Origin: CAYUPI01 sp964446585
GTDB taxonomy: Bacteria; Verrucomicrobiota; Verrucomicrobiia; Limisphaerales; UBA8199
Direction of reading: 5' to 3'
Length of the DNA: 64,000 nt
NCBI GenBank assembly: GCA_964446585.1
Contig: CAYUPI010000012.1
Span: 62,001 to 126,000 of the forward strand
Numbering within the stretch: the stretch's first letter is position 1; the number at the start of each line of letters is the position of its first letter. Shown here in pieces: positions 26,701-34,400 of the stretch. Both the position numbers and the translations under genes were made by a program. The notes under the pieces were generated by a model. That model worked only from the letters and a program-made list of their open reading frames with translations, did no database searches and had not been told where the DNA came from.

Positions 26701-26805
26701 GGAGACGACTACATCTTGGACGTTTCCCTGGACGCCGCGGCAACGCTGGGTGTTGACTCTGCGGAAAACATCTTTAGCGCAGCCACCGAAGTTGAGGATC
26801 AATAG
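20731..26805 (+). CDS. Rhs/YD-repeat protein with unique C-terminal tail
   Basis: This 2024-residue protein has a signal peptide (MAILFLAASTAPAPAA), a beta-rich N-terminal half and, from about residue 720 on, many YD repeats that form the Rhs shell. The Rhs core signature lies at about 1770-1846 (DPFGQTIRATG, FADDENGLIYYGYRYAS, GRWISRDR). The 178-residue tail (1847-2024) does not continue the repeats; it is Ala-rich, with helices and a LTSSLIGIGVGANASL stretch, and is the position where Rhs proteins hold a variable toxin. I do not recognise the toxin family. Two small membrane genes follow. An Rhs fragment of the same region recurs at 28011. Confidence 0.85.
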   Translation: MKASILTSSSMAILFLAASTAPAPAALMTGGEAVSAVSAITEPGRGRHQMQRTEPWRKWAKNPLTVRLSVQPTNVYALTNTTLEISLAGVHSTVNGRSCTDVTNGPSFAVDLNPRREYLLTLVATNLQSMELDLQVRPNWQPLSTSFGRNMSDREEAPKDYTLWVDRSLGATVSGAQITDSTNCSYFSNVWRIEIRDEKLFHWYADDKSDDPQPAPGDGSFIQMGPAKSLSTNQIALDWSVGLGRLFDGAAAGRLRIRESGLSRKIYTPTNIYFTASSTNVRSQVELVTSSADGVLRQVKAYQTFVDFVATNDQTTLNFYLVSQVATNKDENGIYTNVTGSPFVAWLIQNPEPSTTNKLNIIETRNGVSTTNSLVFDPSSGAWTLNYGSGAEQRTETRTISFTTSPGTNRIETLSIKYASSNSPAYKCIETYRLYTWGWDLLQTQLDPDNSNLTTTFSFYGDTNDPITFSQLKSITYPDGYWEARRYNHDDLNFLGALQYVLHPWKSLPSSNPDDATTSNSDVEKYVFNASTRRLMWIAHYYGGLDDINQYRWDWEQFSDDATFGRSSEFRESLINGHSLGTATLAASDGRENGLAGHALHQIGSTVTNLAMYYHGGTYNAAARTFTTNSTTVPDGPDWRQSVLYYGYPEHLEASEDDLVAVSSAEGQPLYDASGYQQIDLETNRSFKEVRIFQAGSLVQRELSVFTGTDSNGEPQFDLFQLYTYLNDSLGHATNIVLYDAANSSTTRTIYQADYKGSASYDGELVLWETDENGIRTEYAYDSLKRKTSSVRKGVSAAGGFPAQADIATTNRYDPTGKIIEMSVMSGGQTLTNKSTFDIAGRLITSTDEKGLTSSNYYELGGRKVTLTLPSGATDIKENYLDRRLYSRTGTGVVQETHDYYPAATDPGDHTEHITVQEKISYGSTGTRWKKIGTDWYGIRARSESPDFGLTNSIVEHNEFFTSQGQPSYIYKSAQPTHLQTIEFDFDGTVGKNCTGDSIFGTALETTSRITRTLRNFVKEGSAWFKVQTNYIYLIDNDATPTMTSISKERLSGFSSGTIMSEVTTWDADTNATVVTAYVDRTNKKVTQVTDPAQSTLNGTNITINGLLQWESTPTVSSPTKHFYDGLGRENSTASPVGFTASQAYDQFGQVTNKKDLTGMSVAYEYYPNGVTGAGQLKSETRPNGKKTYTSYTARGEAYRTWGDVPYPQERVYNEYGDLTELHTFRGGSGWSGSTWPASPGTADKTTWNYQAESGLLLSKTDDAGRSVSYTYTNGLLATRTWARGVVTTNSYNDFADLIALTYSDSTPTVNFTNYNRAGLPLQILDGTGTNNLTYDHANRLRSTTGDLGIYNGVTVSNHFNGTYGRDQIKITGLSSTIQQDYGYDTYGRLGGVSNGVYSASYSYKPNSDLLSVTTCKSNSTTVLTTSRTWEFGVRLQNIVNTVNQSTVVSSHTYNYDALNRRTQATLEDGSIWKYDYNDRDELILARRFWPDWTPTAGQQFAYAFDNIGNRTSTLEGGDSVGQSLRLANYTANDLNQCTSRSVPNKADIIGAAYATAAVTVNNNATYRKGEYYQCALAANNDSGPSWLSVTNLASLSGSTNTITGNLLIAPTNQLFSYDADGNLTNDSVWVYLWDGENRLIQMSNLTAVATAARKKLDFSYDWMGRRTEKIVSTNSGSAWGAASTNRFVYDGWNLLGVFGPGFSALQSFTWGQDLSGTLDQAGGIGGLTLATFYPGTVTNCFITYDGNGNVLALINGVSGQTEARYEHDPFGQTIRATGNLALKNPFRFSTKFADDENGLIYYGYRYASPSSGRWISRDRSEEVSGANLFNFCRNNPVNSLDTDGRFGESLASLFALAEQNTAGITGQLEALARQLKLKEILAAEKAAANRALRNVLPALSTGATLAGEALKTVAVSAVDLLGNVLLNPGEHWNLDVQAELMGIEFSAYKFMGNTQRIIEHRLNMSTLTSSLIGIGVGANASLINYLGGNGDDYILDVSLDAAATLGVDSAENIFSAATEVEDQ

Positions 26806-26887
26806 CTCTCATGGGGCAAAGTAGCCACACGAAATTCATTGGCCCCCGTTCTTCTACGGCGTCGGCGGTTCTTCAGCTTGTCAAAAT

Positions 26888-27283
26888 ATGGACCAAAACA
26901 AGTTAATATCTGAGGCGAGGGCGAGAATCATTTGGGGCGAGTCCTCGCGGTCGGTTCGCGATTTCTTAATCTCGAATGGTATTTCAGCCACTGCTGCAGA
27001 CGTTAAAATCAATGAATTTAATCTTGAGCGAAACAGTGAGATAAGGAACATTGGCACCAAGGACGTATTCGTTGGCCTCGTGCTCACTTGTGCAACAGGC
27101 GTCACAAGCTACATAATTATCTCAAATCGTGCCAGCGTTATCTTTAGCAGAGCTCTGGGTTTGGTGTTCCTGGCTGGGCTGTATGGGCTATGGAAGCTCC
27201 TGCACGGGCTCATTTACCTCATTCGCCCCCAGTCCGTGCACAGCTCGATACCCGATATCATTGGTTCGGACATTTTAGAGTAA
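26888..27283 (+). CDS. Small membrane protein, candidate Rhs immunity protein
   Basis: The 131-residue protein starts at ATG 26888. Residues 1-60 are soluble and helical (SRSVRDFLISNGISATAADV). Two hydrophobic segments follow, about 63-83 (VFVGLVLTCATGVTSYIIIS) and 88-113 (IFSRALGLVFLAGLYGLWKL). Position decides the suggestion: the first gene behind an Rhs C-terminal tail is usually the cognate immunity gene, and a membrane protein would suit a membrane-acting tail. No family is recognised. Its lower GC than the Rhs gene agrees with exchange of toxin-immunity cassettes. Confidence 0.5.
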   Translation: MDQNKLISEARARIIWGESSRSVRDFLISNGISATAADVKINEFNLERNSEIRNIGTKDVFVGLVLTCATGVTSYIIISNRASVIFSRALGLVFLAGLYGLWKLLHGLIYLIRPQSVHSSIPDIIGSDILE

Positions 27284-27560
27284 AAAACTGCTATTGGAAT
27301 GAAGCGGCAGGACACCACTAACCCTGGAGGTGAAATCTAATGGCGACGCCGAAATGATACTGGCTCTGAGTGACCGCAGCACCAATTTCACTCTCAGCAT
27401 CCGCACTCCTTATCCACCCCTCTGTGAGCCACCACCTTTTTATCATAAGAGCACCGATGCTCAGGGAGCCCTTTCGTCCAATGATGCTCACGGCGCGCGT
27501 CGCAATCAAAGCATATGCGGCATGGCTACGCTACACCTTAGGGCAGCTCTAAGACGACAT

Positions 27561-27941
27561 ATGAGAAGAATCATGTGGAATATCTACGCCTGGCCAATCA
27601 CGTTACTTCTTCTCGCGCTGCTCGCCGCTGGGCTCGTAAACAGGCCTGACCTTTTGTCAATACTAGATTTCTCAATTAGCGTCCCATCTCTAGTAGCACT
27701 TCACCTCCATATTTGGGACAAGCGCTTTCTTCCCCGAACGTTCTGGAAGGCGTATGCTTTTATCCTTCTCCTTTGGGACTGGGGTTTCGAGTTACTTCTG
27801 AAGCCTCTGCTACTGAAGACGCCGTTCAGCCCGTTGCTTCTATTCCATTTAATACTCCTAATCCCGTTGTATGTCAGCGTTTTCAGATACGCATTCAGGA
27901 ATTGGGATCGAAGCGGTTTGGCTGAAACGGATCCCGAGTAG
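27561..27941 (+). CDS. Small multi-pass membrane protein in the Rhs cassette
   Basis: I chose ATG 27561 (126 residues; ATG 27573 is also possible, behind AGAAGA). The protein has four hydrophobic stretches: about 11-24 (LLLLALLAAGLV), 32-46 (ISVPSLVALHLH), 62-80 (FILLLWDWGFELLLK) and 88-110 (PLLLFHLILLIPLYVSVF). The frame is open further upstream, but those residues look random. It may be a second immunity protein or belong to a displaced toxin cassette. It directly precedes the orphan Rhs fragment, the usual place for old cassettes. No family is recognised. Confidence 0.45.
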   Translation: MRRIMWNIYAWPITLLLLALLAAGLVNRPDLLSILDFSISVPSLVALHLHIWDKRFLPRTFWKAYAFILLLWDWGFELLLKPLLLKTPFSPLLLFHLILLIPLYVSVFRYAFRNWDRSGLAETDPE

Positions 27942-28010
27942 CGAGCCGGCTGAACGACCAGAGATTCCAATACCGCGAATGGCGCCGTTGCCGCCTCGCA
28001 TGCTTAGGGT

Positions 28011-28361
28011 TACGACGCGCTCAACCGCCGCACACAAGCCACGCTCGAAGACGGCTCGATCTGGAAGTACGATTACAACGATCGGGATGAGCTGATCTCC
28101 GGGAAGAAATTCTGGCCCGACTGGACTCCGACCGCCGGTCAGCAGTTCGGCTACTCCTTCGATAACATCGGGAACCGCACTTCGACACTCGAAGGCGGCG
28201 ACAGCAGTGGCGCGGGCATGCGACTTGCGAATTACACCGCAAACGATCTTAACCAGTACACGAGCCGTTCGGTGCCAAACAAGGCTGACATCATCGGCGT
28301 CGCCTACGCCGCGGACGCCGTGACCGTCAACAACGGTGGCACGTATCGAAAGGGCGAGCAG
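28011..28361 (+). pseudogene. Orphan Rhs repeat fragment
   Basis: About 350 bases closely match 25095-25442 of the Rhs gene upstream; the encoded residues read YDALNRRTQATLEDGSIW, FGYSFDNIGNRTSTLEGG and SVPNKADIIG. The fragment has no start codon and is cut off at both ends. Such orphan Rhs pieces are typical debris of recombination that swaps C-terminal cassettes. It ends abruptly at the ParB-like fragment. Confidence 0.85.
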
Positions 28362-28362
28362 A

Positions 28363-28533
28363 AGGAGAGCGGGACCTCCTGGCACCTTTTCTGTGGGGGA
28401 AGCCCTGACGATCCTTGCGGAGGTCAAGCGCCGCGTGGAAAAGAAGGAAACCCATGAGGCTCTGGCGGCGCTGGAAAAGATTGAATGCCTGCTCCTTGGC
28501 GTTCAAAAGCCGACCGAACGACCTTACGAGTGA
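28363..28533 (+). pseudogene. Duplicated 3' end of the ParB-like gene
   Basis: The frame ending at 28533 encodes GTFSVGEALTILAEVKRRVE and EALAALEKIECLLLGVQK, matching the last 50 residues of the ParB-like protein at 14855. The DNA agrees over most of 15490-15640. An ATG at 28336 opens a 65-codon frame through the junction with the Rhs fragment, so a short chimeric product could be made, but there is no sign that it is. Confidence 0.75.
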
Positions 28534-29006
28534 CTCAGTTGGGACACCAGAATTGTCTTGCAACACACTGGACAATTGATCTGCCTGCCTGAGTATCCAT
28601 AGTCGCATTGAATGTGCTGCCCACAGTTTGGACAAGAGAATTTGAAATCGAGAACCGGGGGTTGAGTGGGCGGTCTTTCCCTTCTGTCGTAGGACCCGGC
28701 CGATTCTGGTCCGGGCCGACTAGAGCTGGGCAGACCGTTGCCGTCCGCTGCGAGCTTTGGCGTTTTGATCCGGGCCTCTCGCGGACTGACCCAGTTTCTA
28801 AAGAACGAATCGAGCCTCAGCTGTTTTGGGCGGCGCCATTCAAGCGCCATCAGTAGGAGGCTCCCGGCCAGAAAATACTCGATGAACAGGGTCCAAAAGA
28901 GGTCCACAAGCTTGCAACTGACCCTGGAACTGACCCCAGCCTTCCATGCCAGCGCCACCGCTGCTGGGAACGGAGGCGCCGCCTTCAGCACCCACGCGGT
29001 TCCCAC
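28524..29006 (-). CDS. Zinc-ribbon protein with one membrane segment
   Basis: The frame begins at GTG 29006 (160 residues), but the true start is uncertain because the IS110 relic abuts it and may have replaced the 5' end. A hydrophobic stretch FWTLFIEYFLAGSLLLMAL lies at about residues 37-55. The C-terminus has a clear zinc ribbon, FSCPNCGQHIQCDYGYSGRQ followed by INCPVCCKTI (two CxxC pairs). This ribbon is common in Verrucomicrobiota and Planctomycetes proteins of unknown role. The gene is alone; its neighbours are recombination debris. Confidence 0.55.
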   Translation of the reverse strand: MGTAWVLKAAPPFPAAVALAWKAGVSSRVSCKLVDLFWTLFIEYFLAGSLLLMALEWRRPKQLRLDSFFRNWVSPREARIKTPKLAADGNGLPSSSRPGPESAGSYDRRERPPTQPPVLDFKFSCPNCGQHIQCDYGYSGRQINCPVCCKTILVSQLSHS

Positions 29007-29013
29007 ACAATAA

Positions 29014-29361
29014 GGCGGTTCGCTGATGCACCTGACTGCTTCGCCGCAGCAGCAAATTGCGCACTGGTCGCAACTCAGGGTCGTACACGTGAGCTTTGGG
29101 CAGGATGTTCAGCGGCTGCAGATCCGCCAGGTGAAAAGTGTCGACCTTATCGTCAACATGTTTGATGCCGCTGTACTGCTCAATCCTCGCAGGACTTGCC
29201 AGATCAATCGGATAACCTTGGCTGCGCACACCATCCACCACCCAATACCAGTTGAAAGTCGATTCGACCGCCCTCGACTGGAGCTGCGGCTTGTGCGGCG
29301 CCGAGAACTCTGTGACTTGCTTCAAGTCGCACTCCAACTTCCGCTGCGCGACTCGCTTTTC
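29014..29361 (-). pseudogene. IS110-family transposase fragment
   Basis: About 115 residues match the N-terminal DEDD (RuvC-like) domain of IS110 transposases: VESTFNWYWVVDGVRSQGYP, IEQYSGIKHVDDKVDTFHLA and RPVRNLLLRRSSQVHQRTA. The first Asp strand and the whole C-terminal Ser domain are missing, so it is inactive. It lies between the zinc-ribbon gene and the glycosyltransferase, next to other recombination scars. Confidence 0.8.
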
Positions 29362-29450
29362 GCAATAGACCGGATTCTCTCCAACTGAAGCTTGCTTGCC
29401 CGCAGGCAATCTTCTTGACCACCCTCCGCTGGGATTCTCAAAATGGAAGC

Positions 29451-31049
29451 GTGCTCAGCCTGAAAAATCTCTGGGGCCTTGCGGTTGTTCTGATGATCTC
29501 GGTTCTAATTTTTTCGCTGCTCCGGCTCGGCACGACGTTTGAGCTCGGAGATGACGAAGGACTCGCGCTTATCAAGGGGTTTATGTGCAACAGGGGATAT
29601 AAGCTCTATACCGAAATTTGGAATGACCAGCCGCCGTTGTTCACCGTCCTGCTCAGCGGGGCTTTCAGGACTTGGAGCCCCTCTATTCTAACTGCGCGGC
29701 TGGTTGCAGCGGGGTTTGGTCTGCTGCTGATCGGCGCATTCCATGAACTGGTCCGGCAGCGCTCCGGGAAAGGGAGCGCCTTGATCGCGACGTTCCTTCT
29801 CCTCGCTTCCCCTGGTGTTTTGATACTGAGCGTCTCTGTAATGCTCGAAGTGCCGGCTTTTGCAACGGCGCTTCTGTCAGCGTGGCTTCTCTTCGAATGG
29901 GGGAAGTGGCGGCACTGGGCTTGGCTGTTGGCATCAGGCGTCGTTATGGCGCTGGCGCTCCAAATCAAGCTTTCTGCTGTATTGATCTTGCCTGCCATCG
30001 GCGTCGAGTTTTTGCTGATGCTTGCATCCGCTCGTCACCATGCTTTTCCCGAGCGAAACGTGGGTGCGCCGGCCAGGCCTGACAGCCGGGGTAAGGAAGC
30101 GCAGAAGCAGACCGCAGACCACAGAGGGCACAGGTTAGATTTGATTAGAGCCTCACCAGGTTGGCTGCTACGGCGGCCAGCGTCTGTAAGAGTACTCTTA
30201 TGGGTAACACCCATGGTCGCCGTGACCGCAGTCATTGGGATGACTTGGGGAAAAGGGTCCCTCGCGCCCTCGTGGAAGTCACACACCACGGCTCAAGCCG
30301 TCCAGGGGTTCGATCGGCCCGAAGACCATAAGTTTGAGGTGCGTTTGCTGCGTAATCACGCCGAGTGCTGGGCCGCGGCCGCCCTATGCCTCACCGTGGC
30401 GCTGCGGCAGAAGGGGCTGCGCCAGATTGCTTTCCCTTCGGTTCTCCTTCTCGTGGTATCGGCAGTCCATGCCGTCCATAGACCTTGGTGGAACTATTAC
30501 TACCTCCACCTGGCCATACCACTGGCCTGGCTGGCTGGATGGACTGTGAACGAGAGCATCAGACTCGTCCATACCCTCGTATCAACGGGACGAATTAATG
30601 TTTTTTCTCGGGCGGCTTGGAAAGCCGTGGCGGTCTGCGCTCTGGCGGCCGCGGCGCTTGCCCGTTCCGAGACCAGGCTGGAAGGTGCCATAAAGGGTAT
30701 TCGGCAACGAACGGCGGCCGCGACAAATCCAATTGTGAACACGATGAAGGCCTGCGCCGACCAAACGGCTTGGGTTTACGCTCGCTCACCAATCTATGCC
30801 TTCCACGCCGGACTGCCTGTCCCGCCTGAGCTGGCGGTCGTGACGCCAAAAAGGTTTTGGTCTGGACAGATCACCGTGGAAGCGATCGTCGAAACGTGCA
30901 GCCGATATAAGCCCGAACTGCTGGTTTTACCTTTAACCGGCTCCAATACCGAGTGGAAGCTCTTGCTCGATCGCGAGTATGCCCTCGCTGCCACGGATGC
31001 AAAAAATGCCCTTTATGTGGCATTACGGATTAAAGAAAAAACCCCATAG
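29451..31049 (+). CDS. PMT/ArnT-like membrane glycosyltransferase
   Basis: I prefer GTG 29451 (532 residues) over TTG 29415, as it precedes the first membrane segment closely. The protein begins with a hydrophobic helix, then GTTFELGDDEGLALIKGF, where the adjacent acids in the first periplasmic loop match the catalytic acid position of PMT/ArnT/GT83-type enzymes. At least nine hydrophobic segments follow up to about residue 390. The last 140 residues form a soluble domain. In this family a polyprenyl-phosphate sugar is moved to a protein or lipid outside the membrane. A loop (about 195-240) is unusually polar. The acceptor is unknown; a nearby secreted Rhs protein is a speculative candidate. 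Confidence 0.68.
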   Translation: MLSLKNLWGLAVVLMISVLIFSLLRLGTTFELGDDEGLALIKGFMCNRGYKLYTEIWNDQPPLFTVLLSGAFRTWSPSILTARLVAAGFGLLLIGAFHELVRQRSGKGSALIATFLLLASPGVLILSVSVMLEVPAFATALLSAWLLFEWGKWRHWAWLLASGVVMALALQIKLSAVLILPAIGVEFLLMLASARHHAFPERNVGAPARPDSRGKEAQKQTADHRGHRLDLIRASPGWLLRRPASVRVLLWVTPMVAVTAVIGMTWGKGSLAPSWKSHTTAQAVQGFDRPEDHKFEVRLLRNHAECWAAAALCLTVALRQKGLRQIAFPSVLLLVVSAVHAVHRPWWNYYYLHLAIPLAWLAGWTVNESIRLVHTLVSTGRINVFSRAAWKAVAVCALAAAALARSETRLEGAIKGIRQRTAAATNPIVNTMKACADQTAWVYARSPIYAFHAGLPVPPELAVVTPKRFWSGQITVEAIVETCSRYKPELLVLPLTGSNTEWKLLLDREYALAATDAKNALYVALRIKEKTP

Positions 31050-31452
31050 GCAGGATCGATGGTAGGTAAACACGCCTCTCGCCTGGCCAGGCCTGCGGCC
31101 CGATAAATCCTGCGTTTCACGATGAAGACCTATCGGAACCAAATTTCCGAAGCCGCAGCGTTTCATTCACAATGGTGGCTCTTTCGTGCAGTCTCAGCCA
31201 AGCGATTGCTGCTATGCTGATCATTGCGTTCGCAATGAGCTGCGAGCTTCCCGACGAGTTGGTTCGGCATCGCTGTCGTGACCAGCCCGGCAACCAAGAC
31301 GACCGCCGTTGAGGAAACCCCGGCTTTCGTGGGCGCAGGGCTCGTGTAGCACATTTAGGTGACATGACATTTCTGGCAAGCATGTTAGTCGTGGTTCCCA
31401 AAGCCAGAGCCAAAAAGATGTGTAATAAACCGAATTCGCTAACCCGCAAGTT
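31050..31452. other. Intergenic stretch before the second Rhs gene
   Basis: No credible gene is seen; the + strand has only frames of about 32 codons. The region probably contains the promoter of the Rhs gene at 31453, but no convincing -35/-10 pair could be fixed. Confidence 0.4.
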
Positions 31453-34400
31453 ATGAAAACGACAAAGATATCCAACCGTTTTAAGGTCGGCCTGATGCTA
31501 ATCGCCTTGCTGCTGATGGCACGTGTCGCGTTCCCCACCCTGGTGTGTGACATAGGCTATGTCGGCTGCTGCTGGGACAATTTCGATCCTCCACCCTGCA
31601 CATCGTGCCCGTGTCCACCGGGAAGCGGCGGCGGTGGTGGTGGCGGCGGTGGTGGTGGGTGTAATAATTGCCCAGCATCCCTCGCTGCGGCCGGCGGTTC
31701 CCCTGAATGGTCCGTGTCTGAGCCATTTATGAATCTGAAGCTTGAAGATCGGCCGCTTGGAAACGGTTATCAACCCTCTCGCGGGCCGCGAGTATCTTTC
31801 GTTCTGTATTATCGCCAGCGCGGAGCGGTAACCGAGGATCCTGCACTCTTTGGCGTTGGCAAGAATTGGTCATGCTCACTTCGGGCTTACGTGGTGCCTC
31901 TGAGCACTCCCTCCGGCGCAGTGCTTTTGCATCGTGGCGGAGCTGGTTGGGTCCGTTACATTACCGGACAAACTCAGGTGCGCGATGGATCGCTCATGAC
32001 TGCGACCGCGGCTGGGTACGAGATCGAGTATTCCGATGGAGGCAAGGACACATTCACGAACTCTTTCACCGCCAGCAGTGGTGTGACTTACTATTTCATG
32101 ACATCGCAGAGTGACGCCGCCGGCAACACGGTCATCTATACCTATTCGAGCAACTCAGGGGTCGTCCAGTTGCTGACCATTGCAGACGCTGATGGGCTGA
32201 CCACGACCCTAACTTATGCCAACACCACCTATCCCTATCAAATCACGAAGGTTACTGATCCCTTCGGGCGCTATTGCCAGCTTCGATATGACGGTCAGGG
32301 CTACTTAACAAATATCGTGGATGCCGTGGGAATTTCAACCTTGTTCACGTATGACCCCGGAACGCTGGATCCCACAGGGCTGCAGGCGCGCCGGGGCTGG
32401 ATTACGACTATGACGACGCCCTATGGCCCCACGACATTTGGCTACGGTGGTGTTGATGCCGATTCGTCCACTTTCTCTCAAGGGAACAACCAAATTAATC
32501 GCTATGTACAGGTCACGTTGCCCAATGGCGGCCACCACCTGTTCCTGTACCGCCACGACTGCAGCCTTATTCTTGACCAGACCTACGCTCCGGTCCCATC
32601 GACCGCGCCGCTGGCCAACACTCTGGACAACGTGGACCAGCGAAACCGCAACAGCTTCCATTGGGACCCGCTTGGCTATTCGCATCTTTCGGCGGTGGCC
32701 GGCATGAACGGGGACCCGAACAGCCTCCTGCCGAGCGATTACAGACTGGCGCGTCTGCGGCACTGGTTAATCGATCCGCTCACCAGTGGCACATCCTCGA
32801 CGCTCTCGGTGGAACGGGCGCCGAGTATGGACGGTGGCGGAAATAACGGCATGGGAAACGGACAGCTTGTCTGGTACGATTATGATGGGAAGCCTTCCGG
32901 GGTGAACAATGAGGGTGGCACAAACGACCTCCCCTCCATTGTGGCGCAGGTGCTTCCGGACGGCACGACCCGTTTTACGCACTATGCTCGCGGGGTGCAT
33001 AGCGAAGTCACCCAGGAAATCTCGACCTACAGCGCCACTAACGGCGCGGTGGCGCTGCGCACTAACACGTTCATTTACGCTGCAAATGACATCGATCTGA
33101 AACAGCAGATCGGTCCACAAGGTGAGCAGGTGGTCAGCAATTATTTCGCGGCCGGGAACGTTTACCATCAGCCCGACGCCCGGTACGATGCCCTGAACCA
33201 GCCGACGGTCTATACTTACAACACCGACCGGCAGCTCACCAGTGCCAAAACGCCGGGCGGCTTGACCACCACTAACCTTTATTTCGCTAGCGGCACTTAC
33301 GCCAACTGGCTGGACAAAACCATTGATCTGGAGATTTCCCGCACCAATTCCTTCACCTACGCCTTTGGCCTGGTCCAGACGCATACCGACGAGCGCGGCC
33401 TAACGGTGACCAATTTCTGGGATAATCTAATTCGCCTCACCGGCATGACTTATCCGGACGGCAGCAGTATCTCAAATGCTTATACCGCCCTCGATTTGAC
33501 GGGCGTGAAAGATCGTCTCGGCAACTGGACCCGCAGTGGCTTTAATTCTGTCAGGCAAAAGATTGCCGAGACAAATGCCAACGGCGTGGTCACCGGCTAC
33601 GCCTATTGCGATTGCGGCGCTTTGCTGGCAATCACCAATGCTTGGAATACTGCTGTCCAGCAGGTGACCACGTTCCAATATGATAACGCGGGTAATCGCA
33701 CCAACACGGTCGCCGCGGACGGTTTCAGCGTCACCAACTGGTTCAATTCCTTGGCGCAACCGATCGTAACGGGTGACGGATGGGGCTATCGCTGGTTTTA
33801 TTACAACAACCAGGGGTTGCTCACCAACGTGCTCAACGCCGTGGGCAACGAGAACGTCACTCTGTATGATAGCGAGGACCGGCCTGTGTTTGTGACCGAT
33901 GCCAGCGGCGTTACCCTAACCAATACTTACGATTCGCTCGGGCGGGTGAAGGCCCGCAAGTACCCCGACGGCGGCACTGAAACTTTCGGCTACGCCGCTG
34001 CCGGGCTCATCGCATACACCAACCAGATCGGAGCCAGCAACTTCTTCGCCCTCGATGTCACCGGCAAACGCCTGTTTGAGACCAACGCCAATAATCAATT
34101 AATCCAGTACAATTACGATCCCTCCGGAAATCTGACCAACCTCGTCGATGGCAAGGCACAAGCCACGCGTTGGAATTTCGATGAATATGGCCGCGTCACG
34201 AACAAGCTCGATCAAGCCGGCGTCGAGGTGCTCCGTTACAAGTACGACGCCGATGGCCGTCTCACCAACCGCTGGAGCGCTGCCAAAGCCAACACGTATT
34301 ATCGGTATGATCCAGTCGGCAATCTAACGGACATTGTTTATCCAGTCAGCACCAACGTCGCCATGTCCTACGACGAACTCAATCGCCTGATCCGAATGGT

